A stretch of DNA of 64,000 nt from Tepidimicrobium xylanilyticum (GCF_900106765.1 NZ_FNNG01000008.1:1-64000), one strand, 5' to 3'. Shown: positions 47,272 to 56,862, numbered from the stretch's first letter. Numbers and translations: made by a program. Notes: generated from the sequence alone by a model not told the origin.

Positions 47272-47736
47272 ATGAAAAAAGATGATGTTAAAATTGTAGC
47301 AACTAATAGAAAAGCAAGGCACGAATATTTTATTGAAGATACCATAGAAGCTGGAATAGTTTTAAAAGGAACTGAGGTAAAATCCATTAGATTAGGAAGA
47401 ATTAACGTTAAGGAAAGTTATGCAGTTGTAGAAGATGGAGAGGTATTCATTTACAATATGCATATTAGCCCTTATGAGCAAGGTAATATTTATAATGTAG
47501 ATCCAATTAGGAAGAGAAAACTATTACTTCACAAAAGGGAGATTAAAAGGCTTTCTGCAGCAATAATGCAAAAGGGTTATACCATAGTACCTCTTACCGT
47601 ATATATTAAAAAAGGCCTGGTTAAAGTGGAATTGGCAATAGCCAAAGGTAAAAAATTATACGATAAGAGGGAAGCTATTGCTAAGAGGGATGCCGAAAGA
47701 AGAATGCAACAGCATACATCTGCAAAATATAGATAG
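47272..47736 (+). CDS. smpB: SsrA-binding protein SmpB
   Basis: Binds tmRNA and positions it in stalled ribosomes for trans-translation. The 154-residue protein has [39 protein letters not shown], the core HISPYEQGN and the basic tail [19 protein letters not shown] start at ATG 47272 ([10 protein letters not shown]), because the longer frame adds unrelated residues. The tmRNA gene starts 88 bases downstream. Confidence 0.96.
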   Translation: MKKDDVKIVATNRKARHEYFIEDTIEAGIVLKGTEVKSIRLGRINVKESYAVVEDGEVFIYNMHISPYEQGNIYNVDPIRKRKLLLHKREIKRLSAAIMQKGYTIVPLTVYIKKGLVKVELAIAKGKKLYDKREAIAKRDAERRMQQHTSAKYR

Positions 47737-47773
47737 TAGATATGATCGAAATGCAAGCTAGACTTTATTTGAG

Positions 47774-47802
47774 TTGACATAAAATATAAGCTTTGCTATA
47801 AT
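47774..47802 (+). promoter_or_regulatory. ssrA promoter
   Basis: TTGACA (47774-47779), 17-base spacer, TATAAT (47797-47802) with an extended TGC. Near-perfect sigma-A promoter ending 22 bases before the tmRNA. Confidence 0.92.
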
Positions 47803-47824
47803 ATTATGTGCCAAAATTGAATAT

Positions 47825-48174
47825 GGGGGCGAAAAGGTTTCGACGGGGATATGGAAACAGGAGTAGCGAGTCGTTGTGGTCAAGCAACGTTAAAAAATGA
47901 CACTAAAAATAAACGCAGACGATAATTTAGCATTAGCTGCTTAATTATAGCAGCTCGTCCTACCCAAGAATCCCACGCCTTGGGATAGGGCGCCAACTTA
48001 GTGGGGAACCGCGCCTAGCTTTGCTTCGGGCTAGGAACGGAAGTAAGAAGCTACTGAAGCTAGAATCCTGTCAGTAGGAGTCTAGCGGAGGGAATGTCAA
48101 AATACTGACTGCGCTCGGAGAAACTCCTGTGGAAGTATTTTCGGACGTGGGTTCGACTCCCACCGCCTCCACCA
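47825..48174 (+). ncRNA. ssrA: transfer-messenger RNA
   Basis: Rescues stalled ribosomes and tags the nascent protein. The 5' end GGGGGCG pairs with CGCCTCC before the encoded ACCA at 48171-48174, the T arm is GGGTTCGACTCCC, and the 5' tRNA-like part holds GGTTTCGACGGGG. The tag frame runs from resume codon GCA 47915 to TAA 47944 and encodes ADDNLALAA, which follows the charged alanine. About 350 bases, one-piece type. smpB and rnr are directly upstream. Confidence 0.97.
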
Positions 48175-48179
48175 TACAT

Positions 48180-48207
48180 AAACTCTAGTGAATGCCACTA
48201 GAGTTTT
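48180..48207 (+). terminator. terminator after ssrA
   Basis: AAACTCTAGTG (48180-48190) and CACTAGAGTTT (48196-48206) form a perfect stem with an AATGC loop, then TTATAATTT. Confidence 0.82.
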
Positions 48208-48318
48208 ATAATTTAATAAAATCAATATAGAATTGTTCTTTTTTTAAAATTTTTGGTAATGGGAAAAATAATTGGGTAAAAACTATAGAAATGCAGTAAA
48301 TATTAAGGAGAGATTATT

Positions 48319-49248
48319 GTGAGAAATAGATCTTATATTACGATAGTGGGAGGAGCCAATATAGATATTATTGGTATTCCTTATGATAGGCTTAGGTTTA
48401 AGGATTCCAATCCAGGAAAAGCCACCATAACTCTGGGTGGAGTTGGCAGAAATATAGGAGAAAACTTGGCTAGATTGGGGATTGATACTAAACTTATAAC
48501 CGTTCTAGGGGATGATTTGTTTGGAAGAATGATAATGGAAAGAGGTAGAGATATTGGATTAGATATGTCAGAATCTCTAATCCTTAAAGATAAGCAAACT
48601 TCTACATATCTAGCCATACTAGACGAAAATGGTGATATGAACTTGGCCTTATCATCTATGGATATCCTAAAAGAAATGAATATCCCCTTTATTCAAGACA
48701 AGAAGGATATGATAGAGAATTCCAAACTTTGCATAGTGGACACCAATATACCGATGGAAGTTTTAAAATATATGGTATCGAATTTTAAAGTGGATTTCTT
48801 TTTAGATACGGTATCCACTAGAAAAGCCAAGAAGGTGAAAGATATATTAGGTTATTTCCATACCATAAAGCCTAATAAATTAGAAGCTGAAATATTATCG
48901 GGAATCGAGACTAATGATGAAAAGAGCTTAAAAAAAGCTGCTTCTCACTTCATAGATATTGGAGTTAAAAGGGTATTCATCACCTTAGGAGATCAGGGAG
49001 TATATTATCTGGATAAATTGAATGAAATTTATATTAAAGCTCCAAAAATATCTGTTGTAAATGCCACAGGAGCGGGGGATGCTTTTGTGGCAGGGTTAGC
49101 CTATTCCTACTTCCATGAATTGGAAGTGAAAGAAACCATAAAAATCGCCATGGGGGCATCTATCGTAACATTGGAGAATGAAAATACCATAAATCCAGAT
49201 ATAACAATAGAAAATATTGAAAAAAGAATAAAGGAGTTGAGACTATGA
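48319..49248 (+). CDS. psuK: PfkB-family carbohydrate kinase, probable pseudouridine kinase
   Basis: A 309-residue ribokinase-type enzyme: N-terminal [27 protein letters not shown], and the PfkB signature [19 protein letters not shown] with catalytic Asp near residue 250. It overlaps psuG by 4 bases (ATGA), and PsuK phosphorylates pseudouridine to give the PsuG substrate; the specific call rests mainly on that neighbour. GTG 48319 follows GGAGAG. Confidence 0.87.
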   Translation: MRNRSYITIVGGANIDIIGIPYDRLRFKDSNPGKATITLGGVGRNIGENLARLGIDTKLITVLGDDLFGRMIMERGRDIGLDMSESLILKDKQTSTYLAILDENGDMNLALSSMDILKEMNIPFIQDKKDMIENSKLCIVDTNIPMEVLKYMVSNFKVDFFLDTVSTRKAKKVKDILGYFHTIKPNKLEAEILSGIETNDEKSLKKAASHFIDIGVKRVFITLGDQGVYYLDKLNEIYIKAPKISVVNATGAGDAFVAGLAYSYFHELEVKETIKIAMGASIVTLENENTINPDITIENIEKRIKELRL

Positions 49249-50174
49249 TTAAAAATTTTATGCATATTAAGGGAGAAGTAAAGAAGGCCTTAGAGGAAGG
49301 AAGATCAGTAGTAGCTTTAGAATCAACTATTATCTCTCATGGAATGCCTTATCCTAAAAATGTGGAAACTGCCCTAGAGGTAGAGAGAATAATTAGGGAC
49401 AGGGGAGCTATTCCAGCTACTATTGCCATATTAGATGGAATAATTAAAGTTGGGTTAGAAAAAGAAGAGATTGAGTATTTGGGTAAAGCAGAGGGTGTAA
49501 TAAAGGTAAGTAGAAGGGATCTACCCTTGATCTTAGCTAAAGGGCTTAATGGGGCCACTACAGTAGCATCTACCATGATAATAGCTAATTTAGCAGGCAT
49601 TAAGGTATTCGTAACAGGAGGTATAGGTGGAGTTCATAGGGGAGCGGAAAAGACCTTTGACATATCTGCAGATTTACAAGAACTAGCCCGCACCAATGTG
49701 GCTGTAGTGTGTGCCGGTGCCAAGTCCATATTGGACATAGGACTTACTCTTGAATATTTGGAAACCTTTGGGGTACCAGTTATAGGATTTAAAACCGATG
49801 AATTCCCAGCCTTTTTTACTAGAAAAAGTGGTTTTGGCGTAGATTATAGAGTAGATGAAGAAAAGGAATTGGCAAATATTATAAAGACTAAATGGGATTT
49901 GGAATTAAACGGAGGAGTGGTAATTGGAAACCCAATACCAGAAGAGTACGAATTGGATTATGAATTAATCAATAAAGCGATAGAAGATGCTTTGAAAGAA
50001 GCTGAAGAAAAAGGGATTAAAGGAAAGGAAGTAACTCCATTCTTGTTAGATAAAGTAAAGAATATTACAGAAGGGAAAAGTCTTGAAGCCAATATAAGAT
50101 TGGTTTATAATAATGCATTGGTTGGTGCAAATTTAGCTATTGAATTGGGGAAATTATATAAAACTAATAAATAA
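49245..50174 (+). CDS. psuG: pseudouridine-5'-phosphate glycosidase
   Basis: Cleaves pseudouridine 5'-phosphate to uracil and ribose 5-phosphate (Mn-dependent, trimeric in known cases). The 309-residue protein carries [55 protein letters not shown] and [10 protein letters not shown], all strong family blocks. AAGGAG precedes ATG 49245, which overlaps the psuK stop. With psuK this is a complete pseudouridine-salvage pair, useful for recycling RNA-derived nucleosides. Confidence 0.95.
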   Translation: MIKNFMHIKGEVKKALEEGRSVVALESTIISHGMPYPKNVETALEVERIIRDRGAIPATIAILDGIIKVGLEKEEIEYLGKAEGVIKVSRRDLPLILAKGLNGATTVASTMIIANLAGIKVFVTGGIGGVHRGAEKTFDISADLQELARTNVAVVCAGAKSILDIGLTLEYLETFGVPVIGFKTDEFPAFFTRKSGFGVDYRVDEEKELANIIKTKWDLELNGGVVIGNPIPEEYELDYELINKAIEDALKEAEEKGIKGKEVTPFLLDKVKNITEGKSLEANIRLVYNNALVGANLAIELGKLYKTNK

Positions 50175-50282
50175 CATAAGACCTCATATATTATGTATCT
50201 CCTAATTAGAGCCTTCTTGTAAAACAGTAGGGTTTTGATATAATATTATCAAACAAACAAATTTTGGCAAGGAGGTACATAT

Positions 50283-50789
50283 ATGAATGTTTTAACAGCA
50301 ATAAAAGGCAGAAGAAGTATTAGAAAATATAAGGATAAGCCTGTGGAAGAGGAAAAATTGTTAAGAGTTTTAGAAGCTGCTAGACTTTCTCCTTCAGCTA
50401 GAAATGGACAGGACTGGAAATTTATAGTAGTTAGAGATTTAGAAATTAGAAAGAAGCTTACTGAAGCCATAGGACAGCCCTTCGTAGGAGAAGCTCCAAT
50501 AATCATAGTTAGTTGTGGTACCAATCCAGAAGCCATTATGAGGGGTGGTCAACCCAGATATACGGTAGATCTATCTATTGCTACAGCTTATATGATATTA
50601 GAAGCCTGTGAACAGGGATTAGGTACCTGTTGGTTAGGTAGTTATGACGAGGATAAGGTTAAAGAGGTATTGGGGATTCCAAAAGAGATAAGGGTAGTAG
50701 CAATAACCCCTCTAGGTTATCCTGATGAATCACCTGACCCAAAACCTCGAAAGGAATTAGATGAGATAATTAGTTATGATAAATACTAA
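50283..50789 (+). CDS. nitroreductase family protein
   Basis: A 168-residue FMN-dependent oxidoreductase. The N-terminal [19 protein letters not shown] and [17 protein letters not shown] are the flavin-binding hallmarks, with [20 protein letters not shown] in the middle and a short C-terminus. The physiological substrate is unknown. GGAGGT precedes ATG 50283. It is followed by its own hairpin and is not clearly tied to psuKG. Confidence 0.9.
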   Translation: MNVLTAIKGRRSIRKYKDKPVEEEKLLRVLEAARLSPSARNGQDWKFIVVRDLEIRKKLTEAIGQPFVGEAPIIIVSCGTNPEAIMRGGQPRYTVDLSIATAYMILEACEQGLGTCWLGSYDEDKVKEVLGIPKEIRVVAITPLGYPDESPDPKPRKELDEIISYDKY

Positions 50790-50791
50790 TG

Positions 50792-50816
50792 GGCCTTAAT
50801 GAAAACCATTAAGGCC
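50792..50816 (+). terminator. hairpin/terminator after the nitroreductase gene
   Basis: GGCCTTAATG (50792-50801) pairs perfectly with CATTAAGGCC (50807-50816). No real T-run follows, so termination efficiency is uncertain. Confidence 0.6.
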
Positions 50817-50904
50817 TATATTAATATAAAGGGTTAAAAGGATATTGAATTATTTGTTATAATATCAAGCATGTTGAAAAAATATGTGAAAGGGAGAATA
50901 GCAT

Positions 50905-51405
50905 ATGTTAAAGAAACTTAAAGGCATAGAGCCAAAGGTTCATGAAGATGCTTTTGTGGCGGATACAGCTATGGTCATAGGTGATGTGAACATAGGTAAA
51001 GGTACAAGTATATGGTATGGAACTGTATTAAGAGGAGATATTGAAAATATTACTATAGGCAAATATTCAAATATTCAAGATAATGTAACTGTCCATACAG
51101 AAACAGATATACCTACTAAGATAGGGGACTATACTGTAGTGGGACATAATGCAATCGTACATGGATGCACAATTGGAGATAATTGCCTAATTGGAATGGG
51201 AGCAATTATTTTAAACAACGCTAAAATAGGAGATAATTGTATTATTGGAGCTGGAGCTTTGGTGCCAGAAGGTAAGGTTATTCCACCAAACTCCTTGGTA
51301 ATGGGGGTACCAGGTAAAATAATAAGGCAGGTTACAGAAGAAGAAATAGAAGCCATAAGAGAAAATGCTCTTAGATATAATAGATTATATAAAAAACATA
51401 TATAA
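50905..51405 (+). CDS. gamma-carbonic-anhydrase family (left-handed beta-helix) protein
   Basis: A 166-residue hexapeptide-repeat protein. Histidines that bind zinc in gamma carbonic anhydrases are seen in VTVHTETD, VGHNAIVHGCTIGD, together with GDVNIGKGTSIWYGTVLRGD and the end GVPGKIIRQVTEEE. Members include CamH-like enzymes and putative acyltransferases, so carbonic anhydrase activity is not certain. AAAGGGAG precedes ATG 50905. Confidence 0.88.
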   Translation: MLKKLKGIEPKVHEDAFVADTAMVIGDVNIGKGTSIWYGTVLRGDIENITIGKYSNIQDNVTVHTETDIPTKIGDYTVVGHNAIVHGCTIGDNCLIGMGAIILNNAKIGDNCIIGAGALVPEGKVIPPNSLVMGVPGKIIRQVTEEEIEAIRENALRYNRLYKKHI

Positions 51406-51414
51406 TGGGCCGAT

Positions 51415-51457
51415 TATAACCTTGATTAGAAATCTTTTCTAGTCAAGGTTATATTTA
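51415..51457 (+). terminator. terminator after the gamma-CA gene
   Basis: TATAACCTTGATTAGAA (51415-51431) and TTCTAGTCAAGGTTATA (51437-51453), 17 bp with one G-U, then TTTATT. Confidence 0.8.
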
Positions 51458-51469
51458 TTGAACAATAGA

Positions 51470-51498
51470 TTGACTTTCCAAATTAAAAAGGTTAAAAT
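51470..51498 (+). promoter_or_regulatory. promoter of the IclR-family gene
   Basis: TTGACT (51470-51475), 17-base spacer, TAAAAT (51493-51498). Confidence 0.7.
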
Positions 51499-51579
51499 TA
51501 TTTAACAAGTATAAAATTTAGTTACTTATAGTAAAAAACGTTTAAGTTCATACATCTATAAAGTTTTGGAGGAATGTTA

Positions 51580-52365
51580 ATGGAAAGGAATAGAAGTACA
51601 AAGGAGAAAAAAACTATCGCTTCTGTTATTAAAGCGATAGAAGTAATTGAGTTTATTGCTGGCTCAGAAAATGAAGTAGGAGTTACCGAAATCAGTAATG
51701 GACTAAATTATGGAGTAAGTGCTACCTACCATTTATTAAACACCCTTAAGGAATGTAATATAGTAATTCAAAATGAAATTACTAAAAAATATAGTTTAAG
51801 TTTAAAATTATGGCAGATTGGCATGTTAGCGTATGGACAGAATCATATATCCGTAGTCTTAAAACCCTATTTGGAAAAACTAAAGGCTCTTACAGGTGAG
51901 ACAGCTAACTTAACGGTGATGGATAATAAACAAATAGTTTATATAGCCCAAGCGGAAAGCAATAGATTGGTTAAAATGTTTACAACTATAGGAGCTACAG
52001 CACCTTTACATTGTACAGCTGGAGGCAAAGTATTATTGGCCTTTAAACCAAAAGATATTAGAAATTCCATATTAGATGAAATAGAATTGATTAAATATAC
52101 CGAAAATACGATAGTCAATAAGGAGGAATTCCTTAAGGAATTAGAAGAGGTAAGGAAGCAAGGATTTGCTTTTGATAATCAAGAGAGGGAAATAGGTGTT
52201 AGTTGTATAGGTGCACCAATATTCGATTTAAATGACCATGCTATTGCCTGCATTACCATATCTGGTCCAACAGCTAGATTTACTGATGAAAATAAAAGGA
52301 AATGGGTCAATATTGTATTACAAATAGCTGAAGAAGCTACTAATCATCTGAAAACTATTAATTAA
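51580..52365 (+). CDS. IclR family transcriptional regulator
   Basis: A 261-residue regulator with an N-terminal winged HTH (VTEISNGLNYGVSATYHLLN) and the IclR effector domain (GETANLTVMDNKQIVYIAQ, PLHCTAGGKVLLA, GFAFDNQEREIGVSCIGAPI). In enteric bacteria the IclR member AllR controls allantoin genes and senses glyoxylate, so this gene next to allE/allC-type genes may have a similar job; that is inference. ATG 51580 lies 7 bases after GGAGG; the ATG at 51574 is too close. Confidence 0.9.
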   Translation: MERNRSTKEKKTIASVIKAIEVIEFIAGSENEVGVTEISNGLNYGVSATYHLLNTLKECNIVIQNEITKKYSLSLKLWQIGMLAYGQNHISVVLKPYLEKLKALTGETANLTVMDNKQIVYIAQAESNRLVKMFTTIGATAPLHCTAGGKVLLAFKPKDIRNSILDEIELIKYTENTIVNKEEFLKELEEVRKQGFAFDNQEREIGVSCIGAPIFDLNDHAIACITISGPTARFTDENKRKWVNIVLQIAEEATNHLKTIN

Positions 52366-52382
52366 CCACAAATGATCTTTAT

Positions 52383-52429
52383 AAAAAGCTATTTCAAATT
52401 AGCTTATAGCTAATTTGAAATAGCTTTTT
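52383..52429 (+). terminator. terminator after the IclR-family gene
   Basis: A perfect 22-bp stem, from AAAAAGCTATTTC (52383) to GAAATAGCTTTTT (52429), with a three-base loop, ending in T. Confidence 0.92.
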
Positions 52430-52459
52430 AGTATTTAGAGCTAAATTTTCGACATTTAC

Positions 52460-52488
52460 TTGACATTGAGGTAAAATAATAATATGAT
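52460..52488 (+). promoter_or_regulatory. promoter of the first class V aminotransferase gene
   Basis: TTGACA (52460-52465), 17-base spacer, TATGAT (52483-52488). Confidence 0.75.
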
Positions 52489-52543
52489 ATATTTAACAAA
52501 ATTAAAAGAAATTTAACAATGGTAAAAGATCGGAGGGGTAAGA

Positions 52544-53605
52544 ATGAAAAAGGAAATAGTGATGATGGTAGGTCCAACCTTTGTTCCAGAAAAAGTTCTT
52601 AAAGCAATGAATAGAAAGAGTATATCTCATCGATCAGAGGAATACTGTAAGATACATGGAAAAGTGGTAGAAGGTTTAAAAAGAATATTTGGAACGGAAA
52701 ATGAGGTTTTAATACTTACATCATCTGGAACAGGAGCTATGGAAGCAGCAATTCAAAATTGTTTTTCCCCAGGAGATCAGGTAGTAGTACCTGTGATTGG
52801 AACTTTTAGTGAACAGTTTGCAAAGATGGCTGAATCTCATCAGTTAAAAGTTGTTAGGGTGGAATTCGAACTGGGAGAGGCAGCAGATGTAGACAGAGTT
52901 ATGGAATATGTAACTGAAGAAACCAAAGGGGTATTCGTAATACATAATGAGAGTTCGACTGGAGTAACAAACGATTTAGAATCCTTTGGAAAAGCCTTGG
53001 AAGCAAAGAATACTTTATTAATAACTGACTCTGTAAGTGGAGCAGGTGGTTTAAAAATGAAGATGGACGAATGGAAAATTGATGTAGTATTGTGTGGTTC
53101 CCAAAAAGCTTTAATGGTACCTGCAGGCTTATCATTTATATCATTGAGCCAAAAGGCTTGGAAGGCCACGAAAAGTTCAAAATTACCAAAGTATTATTTC
53201 GACTTAAATAAAGCAAGAGAATTTCAAAAGATAAATCAAACTCCTAATACTCCAGCAGTTTATAATGTATTCGCCGTAGAAGAAGCCTTAAATATGATAT
53301 TCGAGGAGGGATTAGAAAATGTATATAAGAGGCATATCAATAATACTAATCGAATTATTGAAGGAGTAAGAAAATTAGGATATGACATATTTCCTAAAGA
53401 TGATAGATATGCTTCTAAAACCTTGACTGCTGTCTATGCTCCTGGAAAAGCTAAAGCGATAGTTAAGGGACTAAAAGAACAAGGAGTAATAGTAAATACT
53501 GGACTATCTCCAATAGAAGAGGATGTATTTAGAGTTGGGGTCATGGGATATGTGTTCGAAGAAGATGTAGGAGGCTTTATAGAGGCATTGGCTAAGTTAA
53601 GTTAA
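52544..53605 (+). CDS. class V aminotransferase (alanine/ureidoglycine-glyoxylate type)
   Basis: A 353-residue PLP enzyme of the AGXT/PucG/serine-glyoxylate family. VGPTFVPEKVLKAM opens the fold, SHRSEEY and TSSGTGAMEAAIQN hold cofactor contacts, and the Schiff-base lysine is in CGSQKALMVPAGL. In a ureide-catabolism region it may transaminate ureidoglycine or alanine with glyoxylate, giving glycine. Substrate is inferred from neighbours. It is one of two paralogous aminotransferases in the cluster (other at 59607). It has its own promoter and terminator. Confidence 0.88.
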   Translation: MKKEIVMMVGPTFVPEKVLKAMNRKSISHRSEEYCKIHGKVVEGLKRIFGTENEVLILTSSGTGAMEAAIQNCFSPGDQVVVPVIGTFSEQFAKMAESHQLKVVRVEFELGEAADVDRVMEYVTEETKGVFVIHNESSTGVTNDLESFGKALEAKNTLLITDSVSGAGGLKMKMDEWKIDVVLCGSQKALMVPAGLSFISLSQKAWKATKSSKLPKYYFDLNKAREFQKINQTPNTPAVYNVFAVEEALNMIFEEGLENVYKRHINNTNRIIEGVRKLGYDIFPKDDRYASKTLTAVYAPGKAKAIVKGLKEQGVIVNTGLSPIEEDVFRVGVMGYVFEEDVGGFIEALAKLS

Positions 53606-53610
53606 TAATG

Positions 53611-53662
53611 GGAAATTAAAAAGGATTCCTTTCTAATTTAGAAAGGAATCCTTTTTAATTTC
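53611..53662 (+). terminator. terminator after the first aminotransferase gene
   Basis: A perfect stem of about 24 bp (53612-53635 with 53639-53662) around AAAAAGGATTCC / GGAATCCTTTTT. A-runs and T-runs on both sides of the stem could allow termination from either strand. Confidence 0.88.
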
Positions 53663-53818
53663 AAAATTTTGAATACAATTTAATAATAAAATAATTTGAT
53701 AATAAATTCACCATGTGATAATGTTTTAATAGATATTATTTAGTTTGGGATATTGCTATTAGGTTAAGTTGTATATTTTAAATATAATGGGTTAGCTGAA
53801 AAAGGAGGAAATCCCGAT

Positions 53819-55474
53819 ATGGGTGTGTTACTTGAAAATCTGTATAAAATGCCTTGCTTCCAAAACACAAGGGTTGTTGCAGGTAGAATCCATAACAAAG
53901 AGATTTATGTAGAAGGTATTACAATAATTGAAGCTCCAGATATAGCCAATTGGATAAGAGGGGGAGAACTACTATTAACTAGTTTCTATTCCATAGATAA
54001 GGATTTAGAAATACAAAAAGAGATAGTCAGTAAATTAAGTCAAAAGGGTGCAGCTACTTTAATTATTAAAACATCTAGATTTCTATCAGAAATACCGAAA
54101 GAAATAATTGAATTGGGAAACCAATTAGATTTTCCAATAATAGAAATGCCTGGTCATGTAAAATACATAGATATTATGTATCCGGTAATGGCTGAAATTT
54201 TCAACGACCAAGTAAATAGATTAAATTATTATAAAGCCTGTCATGAAAGATTCACCGATATAACCCTACGAATGAAAGGAATACCCAGTATTGCTCAAAC
54301 ATTAGAAGAATTAGTTAAAAACCCTGTCATAATATTCGATAATAAATTTAATCCCATAGTTTGTAATGATGAAAAGTATAAAGATATAGAAATTCAAGTA
54401 GATAATCTAAAACAACTGGTAAGGGACAACTATCCAATTTACCATACAGAGGTAAAAATGGCTAATAACACAGATTCGAAATACCTTATGATTACAGAAC
54501 CCATTGAAGTATTAGACCAGATAAAGGCTTATATAGGTATTATAGAATTGAATGATAAAATAGAAGACATGTGTTTTATAGCTTTAGAAAGTGCTGCTAC
54601 AGCTTTAAGATTTGAAATGTTGAAGGAAATTGCTATTACAGAGGTAGGATTGAAATATAAAGGGGATTTAATGGATGATATATTAAATGGTAGGTTTGAC
54701 TCCATTGATAATATTTATAGTAGAAGTGCAATATTTGGATGGAATTTGGAAAGACAATTTATAGTTATATTACTTTATATTAGCCAGTATGAAGAATATA
54801 TAGACAATGAAAATGATATTACCAAGGGTCCCCATTTAATTAGGGAAAAAATCATGAAAATAGTCGACAGAGTATCGTATTACTATACTAAGGATCAAAT
54901 ATTCTATAATAGGGGAGATAGTATCGCTATTCTATGGCCTAAAAATGAATCGGAAGATTTAAACTTAACATATAAGAGGATTAAAAGATTTACTCAGGAA
55001 ATTCAAGAAATAGTAAATGTTGATATAGGGCAAATATCTATTACCGTAGGTATTGGTGGATTGGCTGAAGATCCGATGGAAATACAAAGAAGCTATGGAG
55101 AGGCTTTAGACGCAATAGAGTATGGTAGAAAAATACAAGGTGAAGGTTCAGTTATTGCTTATGATGAGCTAGGCATATATAAGCTACTTTGCAGCTTTGA
55201 TAACAAGGATAAACTAAAAGAGTTTGTCCATCCTAATCTATTAAGACTCTATGAATATGATAAGGATAAGAATAATGAACTAATAAGCACTTTAGAAGTG
55301 TATTTAAAGTGCAATTTAAATGCCGTTAAAACTGCTGAGGAATTATTTGTCCATTATAAAACTGTATTATATAGGCTAAATAGAATTAAGGAGATAACCA
55401 ATTTAGACTTAGAAGACAGGAATAAAATGTTAGAAATAGAAGTAGGCTTGAAGATTTTAAGGATAATAAATTAA
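53819..55474 (+). CDS. PucR family transcriptional regulator
   Basis: A 551-residue regulator with an N-terminal PucR domain (VVAGRIHNKEIYVEGITIIE, DIANWIRGGELLLTSF), a middle GGDEF-like/CdaR region (SITVGIGGLAEDPMEIQRSY) and the C-terminal HTH_30 (NAVKTAEELFVHYKTVLYRL). PucR of Bacillus activates purine-catabolism genes. It is convergent with allE and close to allC, which supports a local regulatory role. AAAGGAGG precedes ATG 53819. Confidence 0.92.
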   Translation: MGVLLENLYKMPCFQNTRVVAGRIHNKEIYVEGITIIEAPDIANWIRGGELLLTSFYSIDKDLEIQKEIVSKLSQKGAATLIIKTSRFLSEIPKEIIELGNQLDFPIIEMPGHVKYIDIMYPVMAEIFNDQVNRLNYYKACHERFTDITLRMKGIPSIAQTLEELVKNPVIIFDNKFNPIVCNDEKYKDIEIQVDNLKQLVRDNYPIYHTEVKMANNTDSKYLMITEPIEVLDQIKAYIGIIELNDKIEDMCFIALESAATALRFEMLKEIAITEVGLKYKGDLMDDILNGRFDSIDNIYSRSAIFGWNLERQFIVILLYISQYEEYIDNENDITKGPHLIREKIMKIVDRVSYYYTKDQIFYNRGDSIAILWPKNESEDLNLTYKRIKRFTQEIQEIVNVDIGQISITVGIGGLAEDPMEIQRSYGEALDAIEYGRKIQGEGSVIAYDELGIYKLLCSFDNKDKLKEFVHPNLLRLYEYDKDKNNELISTLEVYLKCNLNAVKTAEELFVHYKTVLYRLNRIKEITNLDLEDRNKMLEIEVGLKILRIIN

Positions 55475-55501
55475 GGTAAGAAAGATCCTTACCTTAATTT
55501 A
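55467..55501. terminator. bidirectional terminator between pucR-type gene and allE
   Basis: AAATTAAGGTAAG (55468-55480) pairs with CTTACCTTAATTT (55488-55500). It overlaps both gene ends, which converge here. Confidence 0.82.
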
Positions 55502-56263
55502 TATTTCTGGGTCTCTATTGCAATCTTTAGAATAGATATAAGAAAGGGGCTCATGGCCCACTGCATATGTAGCTTGCTGGATAAAGGGTCCCATCCAAAT
55601 GAAATCTCCCTTCTTAACGGGAATCCATTTATTATCAAGGTTATAAATTCCTTCTCCGGAAAGCAAATAAGCTCCATGTTCTTGAACGTGCGTTTCAATA
55701 AATGGATGAGAACCTCCTGGTTGAAATGTCAATATATGCATATTCATATCGAAGGCCATATTCGTTGGAAGCAAATCTATTAGGGTTACATCTTCCATCC
55801 CCTCATAAATATTTGCTTCTAAATTATTTATATTATTACATACAACCCATGGCTCTGGAATTCCTTCCACAGGAATATATCTTTGTTTATATAAAATAAG
55901 CTTTGCACTGGAACTCGAATTGTTTTCTAATAACATGCTTAATTGGGGTGGGCAGTAAACATAACCACCTTTACTCAATTCGTATTTTGTTCCATCAACT
56001 ATTACATCTAAAGCACCTTCTCTTACGAATACGAAGGTTTCTATACCATTTCCACCAAAGGGCTTGGTGGTTTTTCCTTCCGGTTCCATGTTCATTAGGT
56101 ACTGAACGAAACTAGCCCCTAGTTTTGGGGAAGCAATTATACTTGTAGTACATTTTTCAAAATAAGGCAATTTATTATTAACTAAGCCTTCAGGGGGAAT
56201 AATGGCATATCTGCCGTGTTCAATAATGGCTCTAGTACTTAATAAATCTTTGGGGTAACTCAT
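55499..56263 (-). CDS. allE: (S)-ureidoglycine aminohydrolase
   Basis: Bicupin enzyme that converts (S)-ureidoglycine to (S)-ureidoglycolate plus ammonia after allantoate hydrolysis. The 254-residue sequence runs closely with E. coli AllE: PKLGASFVQYL, FGGNGIETFVFV, KGGYVYCPP, FDMNMHILTFQPGGSHPFIE, THVQEHGAYLLSGEG (metal ligands) and YIYSKDCNRDPEI at the end. ATG 56263 is 8 bases after AAAGGAG; the 10-residue-longer frame lacks support. It is the only minus-strand gene of the cluster and shares a divergent control region with the cupin gene. Confidence 0.95.
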   Translation of the reverse strand: MSYPKDLLSTRAIIEHGRYAIIPPEGLVNNKLPYFEKCTTSIIASPKLGASFVQYLMNMEPEGKTTKPFGGNGIETFVFVREGALDVIVDGTKYELSKGGYVYCPPQLSMLLENNSSSSAKLILYKQRYIPVEGIPEPWVVCNNINNLEANIYEGMEDVTLIDLLPTNMAFDMNMHILTFQPGGSHPFIETHVQEHGAYLLSGEGIYNLDNKWIPVKKGDFIWMGPFIQQATYAVGHEPLSYIYSKDCNRDPEI

Positions 56264-56310
56264 TATATATTCTCCTTTCCTATTGTATTCCACAACATAA
56301 CTTTGACTAT

Positions 56311-56405
56311 ATTATATCAATATAAAACATGTTAAAACTTTATCCAATATGGATAAAAATAATATTTGGTTTTATCCATAAATGATGTTTAGAATGATGT
56401 ACAAT
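56311..56405. promoter_or_regulatory. divergent promoter region with TTTATCCA operator sites
   Basis: A dyad TTTATCCA-ATA-TGGATAAA (56339-56357) abuts the -35 of the allE promoter (minus strand, extended -10 TGATATAAT, hexamer 56316-56311). A second copy, TTTATCCATAAA (56371-56382), overlaps the -35 position of a plus-strand promoter with TACAAT at 56400-56405. Shared regulation by one local factor (PucR- or IclR-type) is inferred. Confidence 0.6.
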
Positions 56406-56461
56406 AAAGTTAAATAATTAACAAACTTCATGAAGTTTCATAAAGAAAAGGAGGAGGAGAA

Positions 56462-56809
56462 TTGATAAGGAGAAACAAAGATTATAAAGTAGAAATAATT
56501 GAAGGACTAAAAGGTGGAAAGGGATATGTAACTGTAGTCAACTTCTTTGAAGAGGAGGATTTTCTAGGCAAAGGAAGGTTATATGGAAAATCGATTATAA
56601 AACCTGGTTATTCCATAGGCTATCACACCCATGTAGGAGATCAGGAGGCATATTATATTCTAAAGGGAAAAGCTTTATACAATGATAATGGGGAAGAGAT
56701 GATATTAGAACCTGGGGATCTTGCCATATGTAAAGATGGAGAATCCCATTCAATAGAATCTATTGGCGATGAAGATTTAGAATATATCATGCTTATACTC
56801 TATAATTAA
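56462..56809 (+). CDS. cupin domain protein
   Basis: A 115-residue single cupin with the metal motif pair GYSIGYHTHVGDQEAYYILKG and LEPGDLAICKDGESHSIES (conserved histidines and glutamate). Small cupins of this type include isomerases and sensors; in this setting a ureide- or glyoxylate-related step is possible, but the function is unknown. TTG 56462 follows AAGGAGGAGG. It starts the plus-strand run cupin-amidohydrolase-transporter-aminotransferase. Confidence 0.88.
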   Translation: MIRRNKDYKVEIIEGLKGGKGYVTVVNFFEEEDFLGKGRLYGKSIIKPGYSIGYHTHVGDQEAYYILKGKALYNDNGEEMILEPGDLAICKDGESHSIESIGDEDLEYIMLILYN

Positions 56810-56862
56810 TTTAACGAAGATCTAATGATTTATTCAATATTATAAATTTAAGAGGTGGGAAA

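Noticed and set aside
55553-56115. Several plus-strand frames over allE
   Set aside because: Antisense to a strongly conserved AllE; none has a start site or motif.
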